Source: an uncultured Candidatus Saccharibacteria bacterium (GTDB lineage Bacteria; Patescibacteriota; Saccharimonadia; Saccharimonadales; Saccharimonadaceae). Taken from it: a DNA stretch of 38,769 bases. The stretch is from positions 1 through 38,769 of the forward strand of contig CAMJDZ010000006.1 in assembly GCA_946404545.1 (NCBI GenBank). Direction: 5' to 3'. The position numbers were made by a program, and so were the translations under genes. Each line of letters begins with the position of its first letter. Position 1 is the first letter of the stretch. Shown piece after piece: positions 15,301 through 22,986 of this stretch. Under the pieces are notes generated by a model. It was not told where the DNA came from. It made no database searches and saw only the letters and a program-made list of their open reading frames with translations.

Positions 15301-15906
15301 ATGGGCGAAGAAGAACAGCAGGATAATCACAGCCACATTTCAACTAACTACGTAAACTACAAGATTGTTTTGTCGGCAATTTTTAGTGTCCTTCTTGGCG
15401 CGGTTGCTGTTTTGGCGCTCGTCAACTTCGGCATGAACGTTCAGCGCAAGTTCGACGGCGAAGTTGAAGCCGAAGAAAAGAAAGAGCACATCACTGAGAT
15501 TATTGCCGTCGACTACCAGGCTGATACTTTTGGCTATACCGTGCTCGAAGGTAGTGAATCGCTACTCAAGAAGCTTGAAGTGGGCGAGAATGAGAGCTCT
15601 TATACTGTGATTAGTAAGGATGAGCTCGGTAAAGTGACCGAAGCGATTGCTGGTTATGGCGGCGCATCTCCGTTCTATCAGATTGAAGATAGCTTCTTTA
15701 ACTCCAGCTCGGTAATCGTAGTGCCTCTTGAGACGGCTGGTCTTACCGACCTCCAGGTCAAGAGCGTTACGCGCGACGAGAACTACAACATTCAGGTTGA
15801 TCTCGCTTCGACCAAGGACAAGTCCATTGCGGACGTTTCAGGCCGCGTTGTGTTCGTGAAGCTTAGTAATATCCAGCCAAGCTACGTCACAATCAATATC
15901 GATTAA
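15301..15906 (+). CDS. Membrane-anchored protein of unknown function
   Basis: A 201-residue protein with a short polar N-terminus rich in E, Q, D and H, one membrane helix (about 21-45, IVLSAIFSVLLGAVAVLALVNFG) and an extracytoplasmic domain of about 155 residues with alternating charged and beta-rich segments. There are no Cys and no recognised domain. The start at ATG 15301 follows GGGAAGG. It lies 28 nt after frr and may be cotranscribed with parAB-frr. A second single-pass protein with an extracytoplasmic C-terminal domain occurs at 23642-24727, but I saw no clear sequence similarity. Confidence 0.7.
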   Translation: MGEEEQQDNHSHISTNYVNYKIVLSAIFSVLLGAVAVLALVNFGMNVQRKFDGEVEAEEKKEHITEIIAVDYQADTFGYTVLEGSESLLKKLEVGENESSYTVISKDELGKVTEAIAGYGGASPFYQIEDSFFNSSSVIVVPLETAGLTDLQVKSVTRDENYNIQVDLASTKDKSIADVSGRVVFVKLSNIQPSYVTINID

Positions 15907-15912
15907 GCTATA

Positions 15913-15947
15913 AAAAAACCGGCGTTCAATTAAGAACACCGGTTTTT
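15913..15947. terminator. Bidirectional terminator
   Basis: AACCGG-C-GTTC/GAAC-A-CCGGTT hairpin with one internal mismatch and loop AATTAA, flanked by an A-run and a T-run. It separates convergent genes. Confidence 0.8.
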
Positions 15948-15971
15948 GTTGAGATTATGTCGCGTTAATAC

Positions 15972-16493
15972 TTAGACCGCTACTTTTCTGCAGCGTAAAT
16001 GAAGCCTCGGTATCCACTTTTTCTGCAATTCGGCCCAGCTCTTTATGATCGGGCGAAGAGCGATGCAAATTTCGCGTTCGCTCATCGTGTTTCTGCAACA
16101 AACTAGCAAGACGATATCAAGTGACGTCTTGTTCGTTTCGTGCTCGTGGACTGGATAGCAAATACTGGTGCCGTAATCGGAAATATAGAGATGATCCTCA
16201 TTGTGCAGCTTAATTACCGGTAAACGCGCCGTATTTGTCGCAATCTCGTCGAGCACTTCATTCGGGATGTTTTCCAGGAGATCCATCTCCTTGTTTTGAT
16301 TGAAATGATAAAGCCTGATAGACGACTCTTGAGGCTTTCCTTCGCGAATCCACTCGAGCGCAGGTGTAGTATGGGCTCTCGGGCAGATTAGTAATCCACC
16401 GTAGTCTATGCCTTGTTGCTCGGCGAGCCGGATCGCTTCTTGTCCAATCAAATCCGCCAGTTCGTTGTACGTACAAGTTGCAAAAGTACTCAT
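15972..16493 (-). CDS. Accessory protein of unknown function (173 aa)
   Basis: A 173-residue soluble protein. The N-terminal half is helical (YNELADLIGQEAIRLAEQQG). A middle beta-rich part contains GGLLICPRAHTTPALEWI and HLYISDYGTSICYPVHEHE, and the C-terminus is basic and aromatic (SWAELQKKWIPRLHLRCRK). The His/Cys content could hint at metal binding or an enzyme, but no motif is diagnostic and I recognise no family. The start is ATG 16491-16493, preceded by AAGGAGG. The promoter lies inside the terminator loop of the upstream LCP gene. Style (strong ribosome site, own terminator) matches the other accessory singletons in the window. Confidence 0.65.
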   Translation of the reverse strand: MSTFATCTYNELADLIGQEAIRLAEQQGIDYGGLLICPRAHTTPALEWIREGKPQESSIRLYHFNQNKEMDLLENIPNEVLDEIATNTARLPVIKLHNEDHLYISDYGTSICYPVHEHETNKTSLDIVLLVCCRNTMSEREICIALRPIIKSWAELQKKWIPRLHLRCRKVAV

Positions 16494-16542
16494 AAAGAAG
16501 TACCTCCTTCAGATAGTATAGTCGGGCAATTTCTCAACAAAA

Positions 16543-16588
16543 TAAAAAAGAACTCCCCGCGATTGGTCGATTATATCATGGGGAGTTC
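16543..16588 (-). terminator. Terminator of the LCP gene, with a promoter in its loop
   Basis: On the minus strand GAACTCCCC/GGGGAGTTC (9 bp, perfect) encloses a 21-nt loop and is followed by a T-tract. The loop holds TGA-TATAAT. Confidence 0.8.
16570..16578 (-). promoter_or_regulatory. Extended -10 promoter of the 173-aa accessory gene
   Basis: Minus strand TGA-TATAAT, hexamer 16570-16575, inside the terminator loop. A transcript starting near 16563 contains only one arm of the hairpin, so the same DNA would stop upstream RNA but not this one. Confidence 0.55.
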
Positions 16589-16599
16589 TAGAGGTCAAG

Positions 16600-18417
16600 C
16601 TATTCGGTCTTTAGGTATTCCTGAATCTTCGTGATGGCCGCGTCAACGGTCTTTTGGTCTGGAATCATGACGTAGAGCTTCTGGCTGCCGCCGCTATAAG
16701 TAGCCGCGCTAGAGCCTCTACCGTCAACGCTAATGGATTCGATTTCCCATTTACGCATTGTATTGAGCTGCATCTTTGCGAAATTGGTGATTTCGTCATA
16801 GCTAAGGCTGGTCTGGAAGGTGCCCTTGATTGCGTCGAGCAAACGGTTGTAGTTCATGATGTACTTCGTGGAGGTTGCCTTGTTGAAGATGGCAGTCAAA
16901 ACGGTTTGCTGGTTCTGGATGCGATGACGGTCGCCGCTCGCGTAGGAGTGACGTTCGCGGGCGAAGTGAAGGGCGCAGCGGCCATCCAAATGGACGTTGC
17001 CCTTTGCGATAATGCAATAATCGCTACCCCAGGTCCTTATTCTCTGGTCAGAGTAGATGTCGATGCCGTCTACTGCGTCAACGAGCTTCTCGACGGTCGT
17101 GAAGCTTACCTTGATAGTGCTATTAATCGTAACGCCGCCAAAGAGGTCAGACATCGTGTTTTTGCTCATATCGATACCGTAAATGCCGGCATGAGTGAGC
17201 TTGTCTTTTGTGCCAGTCGTACCGTGGAGTTGGACGTAGTAATCGCGCGGCACGGAAACTAGCAAGATTTTGCCGAGCTTTGGATTGACGACGGCAAGCA
17301 TATTGACGTCGCTACGAGCGGTCGCACGAACGCCATTGCGGGAGTCGGTACCGGAGATATACATGACGAATGGCTGATTCTGGATGTCGACCGTAGCCAT
17401 TTTCTCGTCTTCCTTCTCGACCTCGATATTAAAGGTATAGACAATCTTTAGTTTCTTGTAATCCTCTGGAGAATCGTCCTTGAGGATATCGAGGTAGCTA
17501 GTAGCGAGAACGATACCGTCAATAGCCTTGCTCTCGAGATTCACGAAGAGATTCGTGAGGTTTTCATAGTCAGTGCCAGTATACTTTATCTCATTGCTGA
17601 GTGTCTCTTTTGTCTGTTTGAGATGAAGGTCAGTTAGCTGGAAGCCGAGCTTCTTGTTGGCGAGGTCTTCTTTCGACTTAATTGTGCTATCCTTGAGCAC
17701 AGCAATCGAATATTCGATCTGCTCAGTGTTATCTGCGGTAATTTCCTCGATAAAGGTCACGACGTTATTGATATGATAATACGCGTAGCCATAGGCGCCG
17801 GCGAGCAAAAGTGCGAGAACAATGCAGAAAATGCGGGTACCTTTCAAAGCTTTGCGCTTGGTGAGTTTGCGGAGAGTGAAAAGGAAAATCAGCGACATTG
17901 CCACGATAATAGCGTAGTTCTGCCATTCCTGAAGAATATTCAGCTTCAAGAGACCATAAATAAGGAGACCACCTGCGCCGGCTTCAGCGGGGAGGGCGAT
18001 AATCGAAAGAATAATCTCGATTTTACCGCGAGGCTTTTTGGCCTTGTCGAGCTTCTTTTTGTCCTTTGATATTTCACGAATATCGTCCATCTTGGTTGCG
18101 TCCGGATCAGACTCTTCTAGGCGGTCGATTTCGTTCATAATTTCATCATTCTCGCTGGACGGGAGATCGGCTGGCGCTTCAGCTGGTGCTGGCTCGTCGT
18201 TAATAACGATTGGCGCGCTGGTTTCCTTAATAGCGAGTTTCTTCTTGAGCGGAGCAGGTGTAGTAGCCGGCTTCTTAGTGCGGCGTACATCTACTTTAAT
18301 TCCGTCTGTAGTCTTGGTTGCAGACTTCTGTGTCTTTTTGGCAGCGGGCTTGTTTGCCACTCTGTTTTTTGGCGTGCCCTTAATGCCGTCAACCGATTTA
18401 GCTGATTTGCTTGGCAT
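16600..18417 (-). CDS. LytR-CpsA-Psr (LCP) family surface polymer ligase
   Basis: A 605-residue LCP protein. A cytoplasmic N-terminus of about 130 residues is Lys/Ala/Pro-rich, then acidic. Three membrane helices follow (about 132-158, 167-185, 194-215). Next comes an extracytoplasmic segment of about 120 residues (220-345, with ...VLKDSTIKSKEDLANKKLGFQ) resembling a solute-binding fold. The LCP domain proper is in the C-terminal half: YISGTDSRNGVRATARSDVNMLAVVNP, VSVPRDYYVQL, DKLTHAGIYG, LDGRCALHFARERH, DRHRIQNQQ. The family transfers teichoic acid or capsule precursors from lipid carrier to peptidoglycan. The Arg/Asp residues binding the pyrophosphate are present. ATG 18417 follows AAGGAG. 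It is the last gene of a licD-tagD-acyltransferase-LCP run. Confidence 0.9.
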   Translation of the reverse strand: MPSKSAKSVDGIKGTPKNRVANKPAAKKTQKSATKTTDGIKVDVRRTKKPATTPAPLKKKLAIKETSAPIVINDEPAPAEAPADLPSSENDEIMNEIDRLEESDPDATKMDDIREISKDKKKLDKAKKPRGKIEIILSIIALPAEAGAGGLLIYGLLKLNILQEWQNYAIIVAMSLIFLFTLRKLTKRKALKGTRIFCIVLALLLAGAYGYAYYHINNVVTFIEEITADNTEQIEYSIAVLKDSTIKSKEDLANKKLGFQLTDLHLKQTKETLSNEIKYTGTDYENLTNLFVNLESKAIDGIVLATSYLDILKDDSPEDYKKLKIVYTFNIEVEKEDEKMATVDIQNQPFVMYISGTDSRNGVRATARSDVNMLAVVNPKLGKILLVSVPRDYYVQLHGTTGTKDKLTHAGIYGIDMSKNTMSDLFGGVTINSTIKVSFTTVEKLVDAVDGIDIYSDQRIRTWGSDYCIIAKGNVHLDGRCALHFARERHSYASGDRHRIQNQQTVLTAIFNKATSTKYIMNYNRLLDAIKGTFQTSLSYDEITNFAKMQLNTMRKWEIESISVDGRGSSAATYSGGSQKLYVMIPDQKTVDAAITKIQEYLKTE

Positions 18418-18483
18418 GACTCTCCTTATTTTTAGTCAATGTTTCACTCCACAAAAACAGTCGCAGACTATTAATGCTTATTA

Positions 18484-19587
18484 TTATTTTACCACATTAC
18501 GGCGTAGTTTACCGCTGATGAAGGCTGTAAACTTTATGATTGCCGGGAGTATGACGTAGTTATATAAAATGGCTAGAATGACAGTCGTTACAAACATACC
18601 AAGCGTGCGGACGCGACGGCTCTGATCGCCGAGAACGGAATATTTATTGAAGATACGAATGATGACCTGGTGCATAATATAGAACGAAAATTGGATTGCG
18701 CCGAAGAGGCGGAAAATCTTGAGCCCCAGAACCTTGCTGATAATGCCGGCATCGCAGGCCATGATGATAATCAGCGGTACGTAAATGCAGAGATAGTTGC
18801 CGACGAGCCAGGAGCTTCTGAATCCATATAGGACTGCGACCGAGATAGCGATAATGGCCAACTCGAGGGCAGAAGCGGTTAAGAGGCGCTTTTTTGGCGC
18901 AAGCGCATCGAACTTTGCTTTCAGCCACTTCCAGACTGGTACCGCGAGAATACCAAGGTAGAACTCGCAAGCGCGGACTGGCGGGAAGACATGCGAACTG
19001 ACCGTGAAGATTTCGTTCGGATAGTGCTTCATGGTAAATTCGGCTGCAATGCGGATGATTACCGTGATAATAATCGCGATAATGATATGTTTCTTGCCGC
19101 GGCGAATCGTTTTGCAGAGTAGTGGCGCCATGAAATAACAGAACAGTAATGCCGAAAGGAACCAGGTTGCGCCGTTAAATGAGAAATAGTTCGTCGAATC
19201 TGGCTGCCAGGCTTGGAGTAAAAGGAGATTCAAAACGAAGCGAATAAAAGTGGTGCCCGAGAAAATCGGTACAGTAAACAGGAATAGCATTACGACTGCG
19301 CAAAGCGCATGCAGGAGCCAGACTTGTTTGAATTTCTTGAGAAAATAACTAATCGAATCCTTCCAGGTTGGTTCACTAGGATTTTTGACCTTTAGGCTAT
19401 TGTAGCCAACGAGAAAGCCGGAGGCGACAAATAGAAATAGACAGGCCTGGGCACCCAAGTCGATTGTCGGATTAATGATTGGCGAATGTAGCCAGAAAAT
19501 GGCGAGCATCGCAAGAACTTTAAGGCCAGTTAACGAGTTAATCTTTGGCAAAGCCTTCGTTGCCACCGCTTTGCGTGATTCCGTCAT
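18484..19587 (-). CDS. Acyltransferase-3 family membrane protein (OafA-like)
   Basis: A 367-residue, roughly ten-helix membrane protein. Family signs are the N-terminal LTGLKVLAMLAIFWLHSP, with the His early in helix 1 that is essential in acyltransferase-3 enzymes, FFVASGFLVGY, GATWFLSALLFCYFMAPLL and the C-terminal helices ending before FISGKLRRNVVK. These proteins O-acylate extracellular sugars or peptidoglycan using cytoplasmic acyl donors. The position between a TagD-type enzyme and an LCP ligase suggests it decorates the same polymer. ATGA overlaps the upstream stop by 4 nt. Confidence 0.85.
   Translation of the reverse strand: MTESRKAVATKALPKINSLTGLKVLAMLAIFWLHSPIINPTIDLGAQACLFLFVASGFLVGYNSLKVKNPSEPTWKDSISYFLKKFKQVWLLHALCAVVMLFLFTVPIFSGTTFIRFVLNLLLLQAWQPDSTNYFSFNGATWFLSALLFCYFMAPLLCKTIRRGKKHIIIAIIITVIIRIAAEFTMKHYPNEIFTVSSHVFPPVRACEFYLGILAVPVWKWLKAKFDALAPKKRLLTASALELAIIAISVAVLYGFRSSWLVGNYLCIYVPLIIIMACDAGIISKVLGLKIFRLFGAIQFSFYIMHQVIIRIFNKYSVLGDQSRRVRTLGMFVTTVILAILYNYVILPAIIKFTAFISGKLRRNVVK
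18486..18494 (-). promoter_or_regulatory. Extended -10 promoter of the LCP gene
   Basis: Minus strand TGG-TAAAAT, hexamer 18486-18491. It overlaps the final codons and stop of the acyltransferase gene, and gives a leader of about 60 nt. Confidence 0.55.
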
Positions 19588-20015
19588 AGGTTCTTCATCT
19601 TTGCTTTAATGTCGGTTGTGCTGATGCCCTTGGTGTATGGGAAATACTCAATCGAGGCGCCGAGTTTGGCAAATTGCTCTTCTGTCTTTTTGTAGCGCTC
19701 GGAACCCTTCCAGTCGTCACCGGAGAAGAGTACGTCAAATTTGAATTTCTTGAGCGCGAGCATCTTGTCGTTGGTCGTCTCGATATCGACCACCTCGGCC
19801 TTATCGACGACTTTGAGCGCTTCAATGATTCTGGCGCGCTGATCGGCTGGGAAAACCGGCTCTTTTTGCTTAATTTCGCGCACGTAGCGATCGTCGCAGA
19901 CGCCAACAATCAAAATATCGCACATTTCTTTGCAGCGCTCTAGCAAATTTAAGTGACCGACATGGAATACGTCGAAAACGCCACAAGTATAACCTACATG
20001 GTATTTCTTGCTCAT
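19584..20015 (-). CDS. tagD: Glycerol-3-phosphate cytidylyltransferase-like protein
   Basis: A 143-residue nucleotidyltransferase with the two hallmark motifs: HVGH at 18-21 (HxGH, CTP binding and catalysis) and ISTTDIK near the C-terminus (131-137), matching the RxxxISTT signature of TagD and related CTases. It is full length. TagD makes CDP-glycerol for wall teichoic acid; relatives make CDP-ribitol, CDP-choline or CDP-ethanolamine, which would suit the neighbouring LicD. The start at 20015 follows GGAG, with the TGT-TAAAAT promoter at 20040-20048. The polymer's exact alcohol cannot be told. Confidence 0.85.
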   Translation of the reverse strand: MSKKYHVGYTCGVFDVFHVGHLNLLERCKEMCDILIVGVCDDRYVREIKQKEPVFPADQRARIIEALKVVDKAEVVDIETTNDKMLALKKFKFDVLFSGDDWKGSERYKKTEEQFAKLGASIEYFPYTKGISTTDIKAKMKNL

Positions 20016-20039
20016 AATAACTCCACTTTTCTTTATTCT

Positions 20040-20048
20040 ATTTTAACA
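20040..20048 (-). promoter_or_regulatory. Extended -10 promoter of the cytidylyltransferase gene
   Basis: Minus strand TGT-TAAAAT, hexamer 20040-20045; leader of about 18 nt containing GGAG. Confidence 0.6.
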
Positions 20049-20062
20049 CACCGAGTTTTTGA

Positions 20063-20956
20063 CTAAAGCCAGTAGTCCTCTTTTTTGATGCTACCGTTAC
20101 GTAGCTTCTTGAGGACTTTTTTGTAATCTTCGGTGGTGGAGAAAAGCACGCCATTATGATCGGACGAGACTTGTTTTGGTGTCATGTAATCTTTGCCGTA
20201 GAAAAGCGTCAGGATTTCATCGGCGTTGGCTGGGCCAGGCAAAGTCGTATTCTCAAACTTCATCTCAATCATGTTTTCAAAATAACTCTCAGGCAGCGCC
20301 TTGCGGTACTCGCTGATGTCTGGGTAAAGAGAAACTTTGGCGAGCTTGTAGGATTTCTTTGGGATATTGCGAATAATTTTCTCATACTCTTTATAAAGTT
20401 TTACGCAATCTAAATGGAAGATTCTGAGCGCAGAAACAGCGGCATTTTTGACGAAATTGCCGCGTTTGCGCGGATCGACCGAGGCGCGCATAAGCATGCC
20501 GAGGGTCTTTAGCTTACGAATAATCTTTTTGTTGGTCTTTGGGTTAATGGAAATATAGTCAATCGGAAAAATGTCGACGAAGATGCCCTGATGGAAGTCG
20601 AAAGCGTCGCCGTTGTCTTCGAGAATCGCGGTCGTGCCGTCGAGGCGAAGCTGTGCGTGCGGATGATAATAGCCCTTGTCGGTATATGGAGTCTGGAAAT
20701 GGAAAGGCTTCTTGAACTCCTTTTTGGCGATTTCTTGGAGCTTATCGTAATCCTCGCGCATCATCACAAAATCAATATCGTCGTCCCAGGGAATGAATCC
20801 GCCATGGCGGACGGCGCCAAGTAGTGTGCCGCTATCGATAAAAATCTTTAAGTTATTTTTCTTGCAAACGCGGATGAGCTCTTTGGCGAGCTTCATTTCG
20901 GCGTTCCAAACGGCTTTGCGTTTCTTGGTAATCTTGAATTCTGTAGTTTTGGCCAT
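20063..20956 (-). CDS. LicD family phosphotransferase
   Basis: A 297-residue LicD-type protein. The fold's nucleotidyltransferase-like core is visible as FIDSGTLLGAVRHGGFIPWDDDIDFVM (39-65): GTLLGAVRHGG binds the substrate phosphate and the DDDID cluster binds metal. The remainder is Lys-rich with FHFQTPYTDKGYYHPHAQLRL and IDIFPIDYI-like elements. LicD transfers phosphocholine or a related phospho-group from a CDP-alcohol to surface glycans. The start is ATG 20956, 6 nt after TGT-TATAAT (leaderless); an open frame upstream to 21022 precedes the promoter. With the TagD-like, acyltransferase and LCP genes it forms a polymer decoration set. Confidence 0.88.
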   Translation of the reverse strand: MAKTTEFKITKKRKAVWNAEMKLAKELIRVCKKNNLKIFIDSGTLLGAVRHGGFIPWDDDIDFVMMREDYDKLQEIAKKEFKKPFHFQTPYTDKGYYHPHAQLRLDGTTAILEDNGDAFDFHQGIFVDIFPIDYISINPKTNKKIIRKLKTLGMLMRASVDPRKRGNFVKNAAVSALRIFHLDCVKLYKEYEKIIRNIPKKSYKLAKVSLYPDISEYRKALPESYFENMIEMKFENTTLPGPANADEILTLFYGKDYMTPKQVSSDHNGVLFSTTEDYKKVLKKLRNGSIKKEDYWL

Positions 20957-20962
20957 GTGGTA

Positions 20963-20971
20963 ATTATAACA
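20963..20971 (-). promoter_or_regulatory. Extended -10 promoter of licD, leaderless
   Basis: Minus strand TGT-TATAAT, hexamer 20963-20968; 6 nt separate it from the ATG ending at 20956. Confidence 0.7.
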
Positions 20972-20975
20972 CGCA

Positions 20976-21008
20976 TGAATAAAGCCCCGGACGACGTCGC
21001 CCAGGGCT
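20976..21008 (-). terminator. Terminator of the 72-aa gene
   Basis: On the minus strand a near-perfect 12-bp hairpin beginning AGCCC and ending GGGCT (20983-21008), with two G-U pairs and a 2-nt loop, then TTTATT. It lies just upstream of the licD promoter. Confidence 0.8.
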
Positions 21009-21015
21009 TGAGGTG

Positions 21016-21234
21016 CTAGCAATACTCGTTCAGGCTGATTGTATAGTGCCCGAAGTTATTGCTCGGATCGTTCACGATTCTCGTTGCGTAATTATTGGCG
21101 CCATTCGTGGCTTCCTTACGTGAATGCGCGAGAATTGGACAGTTGGGAATCACTTTGAGTGGTTCCGTACTTGTTTTTGTCCTAAAGAACGATACCTTGA
21201 ATTTGAAAATTTGATCTTTACGGCTTGCTTGCAT
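21016..21234 (-). CDS. Small basic protein of unknown function (72 aa)
   Basis: A 72-residue basic, soluble protein (starts MQASRKDQIFKFKVSFFRTKT; ends GHYTISLNEYC). No domain recognised. The case for a real gene is its signals rather than its sequence: GTGAGGTG lies 9 nt before the ATG, a TGA-TAAAAT promoter lies about 110 nt upstream, and a strong terminator follows 8 nt after the stop. The long leader holds a CGGGC-GCATA-GCCCG hairpin (about 21276-21290), which may be regulatory. The architecture matches the other accessory singletons. Confidence 0.6.
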   Translation of the reverse strand: MQASRKDQIFKFKVSFFRTKTSTEPLKVIPNCPILAHSRKEATNGANNYATRIVNDPSNNFGHYTISLNEYC

Positions 21235-21343
21235 CTGCTTTTCACCTCACTATCCATATGTATCTATATCGGACGGGCTATGCGCCCGGAAAGCGGTAGT
21301 TAGCTATCCCAACCCATATCGAGGGCGATCAAACGTGGAATCA

Positions 21344-21352
21344 ATTTTATCA
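21344..21352 (-). promoter_or_regulatory. Extended -10 promoter with a long leader
   Basis: Minus strand TGA-TAAAAT, hexamer 21344-21349. The start near 21337 leaves about 100 nt of untranslated leader before the ATG at 21234. Confidence 0.5.
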
Positions 21353-21391
21353 TGTTTTAAAAAGGAATGCAATAATTAATGCCAACAAAAA

Positions 21392-21466
<75 letters not shown>

Positions 21467-21478
21467 AACCTGTCATTG

Positions 21479-21487
21479 ATTTTAGCA
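21479..21487 (-). promoter_or_regulatory. Extended -10 promoter of tRNA-Thr
   Basis: Minus strand TGC-TAAAAT, hexamer 21479-21484; predicted start near 21472, about 6 nt before the tRNA. Confidence 0.65.
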
Positions 21488-21542
21488 TAAACTCTGGCGA
21501 AATTCAAGCGTAATGCGCCACCTTGAAAAATGTCCGTAAATA

Positions 21543-21551
21543 TGCTATAAT
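21543..21551 (+). promoter_or_regulatory. Extended -10 promoter of the 150-aa gene
   Basis: TGC-TATAAT, hexamer 21546-21551. The predicted start near 21558 excludes the ATG at 21523 as a start codon. Confidence 0.7.
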
Positions 21552-21609
21552 AATAGTATTGAGTGGTCGCAAAGTGTGGCCAAGTATTTTTCAGAAAGAG
21601 GTGATTTGT

Positions 21610-22062
21610 TTGAAAATTAAACTTAGGGTTGAGTATAAGCAGCCGTTTAATGGCGACAACAATCAGATTGCGAATAGAATAAGCGAAATCGAAGAAATCT
21701 GTTGCGAAGAGTTGGCAAAAATTCGTGCAAACGTGCCTGAATATGACTACTGTGTCGACGTTGGCGTTACGGGAAGTCCCGAGATGGTCGAGAATATGGA
21801 CATGTACGACGCGTACAGTGCGAGATTTGCGACGGTCGACTATGGCATAAATTCTACCCGGAAGGACAGGATTACCGGATGTCTCGTTGGTTCCGACAAT
21901 TATGCTACCTTTGATGGGACTGTACTAGTGGATGTCTATGGGCTATGTATCGAGGTGGCCATTCAGTGTCATGGTTCACCATCCCCTAGCGACATAGGCA
22001 AGATGAAGAGTCGTCTCGAGCGCCTCAAAAACGCTCTTAAGGACAGAATTTTCGGCGCCTAA
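21610..22062 (+). CDS. Accessory protein of unknown function (150 aa)
   Basis: A 150-residue soluble protein beginning with a beta strand (KIKLRVEYKQPF), then an acidic helix (ISEIEEICCEELAKIRA), more strands with VDVGVTG and LVDVYGLCIEVAIQCHG, and a basic C-terminal helix (KSRLERLKNALKDRIFG). No family recognised. The start is TTG 21610: AGAGGTGA lies just upstream, and the promoter is downstream of the first ATG in the frame. The ribosome site and spacer closely resemble those of the CYTH gene at 33066, which also uses TTG. Confidence 0.65.
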   Translation: MKIKLRVEYKQPFNGDNNQIANRISEIEEICCEELAKIRANVPEYDYCVDVGVTGSPEMVENMDMYDAYSARFATVDYGINSTRKDRITGCLVGSDNYATFDGTVLVDVYGLCIEVAIQCHGSPSPSDIGKMKSRLERLKNALKDRIFGA

Positions 22063-22070
22063 GCCTCATA

Positions 22071-22098
22071 TAAACCCGCTACAATCGTAGCGGGTTTA
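22071..22098. terminator. Bidirectional terminator between convergent genes
   Basis: Perfect 12-bp hairpin TAAACCCGCTAC-AATC-GTAGCGGGTTTA. On the minus strand it includes the trxB stop codon (22096-22098). Confidence 0.85.
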
Positions 22099-22986
22099 TT
22101 GTTTGTTCAAAAAATCAATCGCGGCTTCGGCGGCGGCGGCGCCATCAGCGGTTGCGGTCACGATCTGACGCAATGCCTTGGTGCGGATGTCGCCCGCGAC
22201 GAATACGCCCGGAATGCTAGTATTGCACGATTCGTCCGAGACAATAAAGCCGTCCTCGCTCTTATCACCGCTAAAGAAATCACACTTCGGCTCGCGGCCA
22301 ATTGAAACAAAGAGTCCATCGACGTCGACTTTGCGTCCATCGGAAAACTCGACGCCTGTCAGGCGATTATCGCCAAGCAATTTATTAACTTCCTCACCAA
22401 GTAGTATTTGTACTTTCGGATTGTCGCGTAGTGCGTCTACGGCATCGCCAGCGGCGCGCAATTTGTCGTGATGGTGAATTAGGTAAACCTTTGAGGCAAT
22501 ATCGGCAAGATAGAGCGCGCTATAAACGGCGGAATAGCCGCCACCGTAAACAGCGACCGTCTTATCTTTGTAGAAGGCGCCATCGCAGGTCGCGCAATAA
22601 GAAATGCCGCGTCCAATCAATTCATCTTCGCGCTCGATGCCAAGTTTGCGCGGAGTGGTGCCGGTTGCGACAATAATCGAACGAGCAGAGTATTTTTCGT
22701 CTTCGCCAATAATCTCGAAACCGTCGTCGACGGGTTCGATCGCAGTGATTCTATCGAATTCAATCTCGGCGCCCAAATCGGTGACTTGCTTCTCCATATT
22801 TTGTGCTAATTCCGGGCCGGAAACAGAGGCTAGGGCAGGATAATTTGTAATTTTGTCGGTATTCAAAATCTGGCCGCCACAAGCAGTCGCCTCGAGTAGC
22901 AGTGTCTTTTTGCCGGCACGGCGAGCATAAATCGCTGCCGTAAGCCCCGCCGGTCCGCCCCCGATAATTGCGATATCGTACATCAT
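22096..22986 (-). CDS. trxB: Thioredoxin reductase
   Basis: A 296-residue TrxB. It has the FAD-binding GGGPAGLTAAIYARRAG at the N-terminus, the NADPH-binding VAVYGGGYSAVYSALYLA, the redox pair CATC (131-134), and the C-terminal GVFVAGDIRTKALRQIVTATADGAAAA. It passes electrons from NADPH to thioredoxin. The gene overlaps trxA by 4 nt (ATGA) with trxA upstream, so the pair is translated together. A second ATG 3 nt later is an equally good start. Confidence 0.95.
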   Translation of the reverse strand: MMYDIAIIGGGPAGLTAAIYARRAGKKTLLLEATACGGQILNTDKITNYPALASVSGPELAQNMEKQVTDLGAEIEFDRITAIEPVDDGFEIIGEDEKYSARSIIVATGTTPRKLGIEREDELIGRGISYCATCDGAFYKDKTVAVYGGGYSAVYSALYLADIASKVYLIHHHDKLRAAGDAVDALRDNPKVQILLGEEVNKLLGDNRLTGVEFSDGRKVDVDGLFVSIGREPKCDFFSGDKSEDGFIVSDESCNTSIPGVFVAGDIRTKALRQIVTATADGAAAAEAAIDFLNKQ

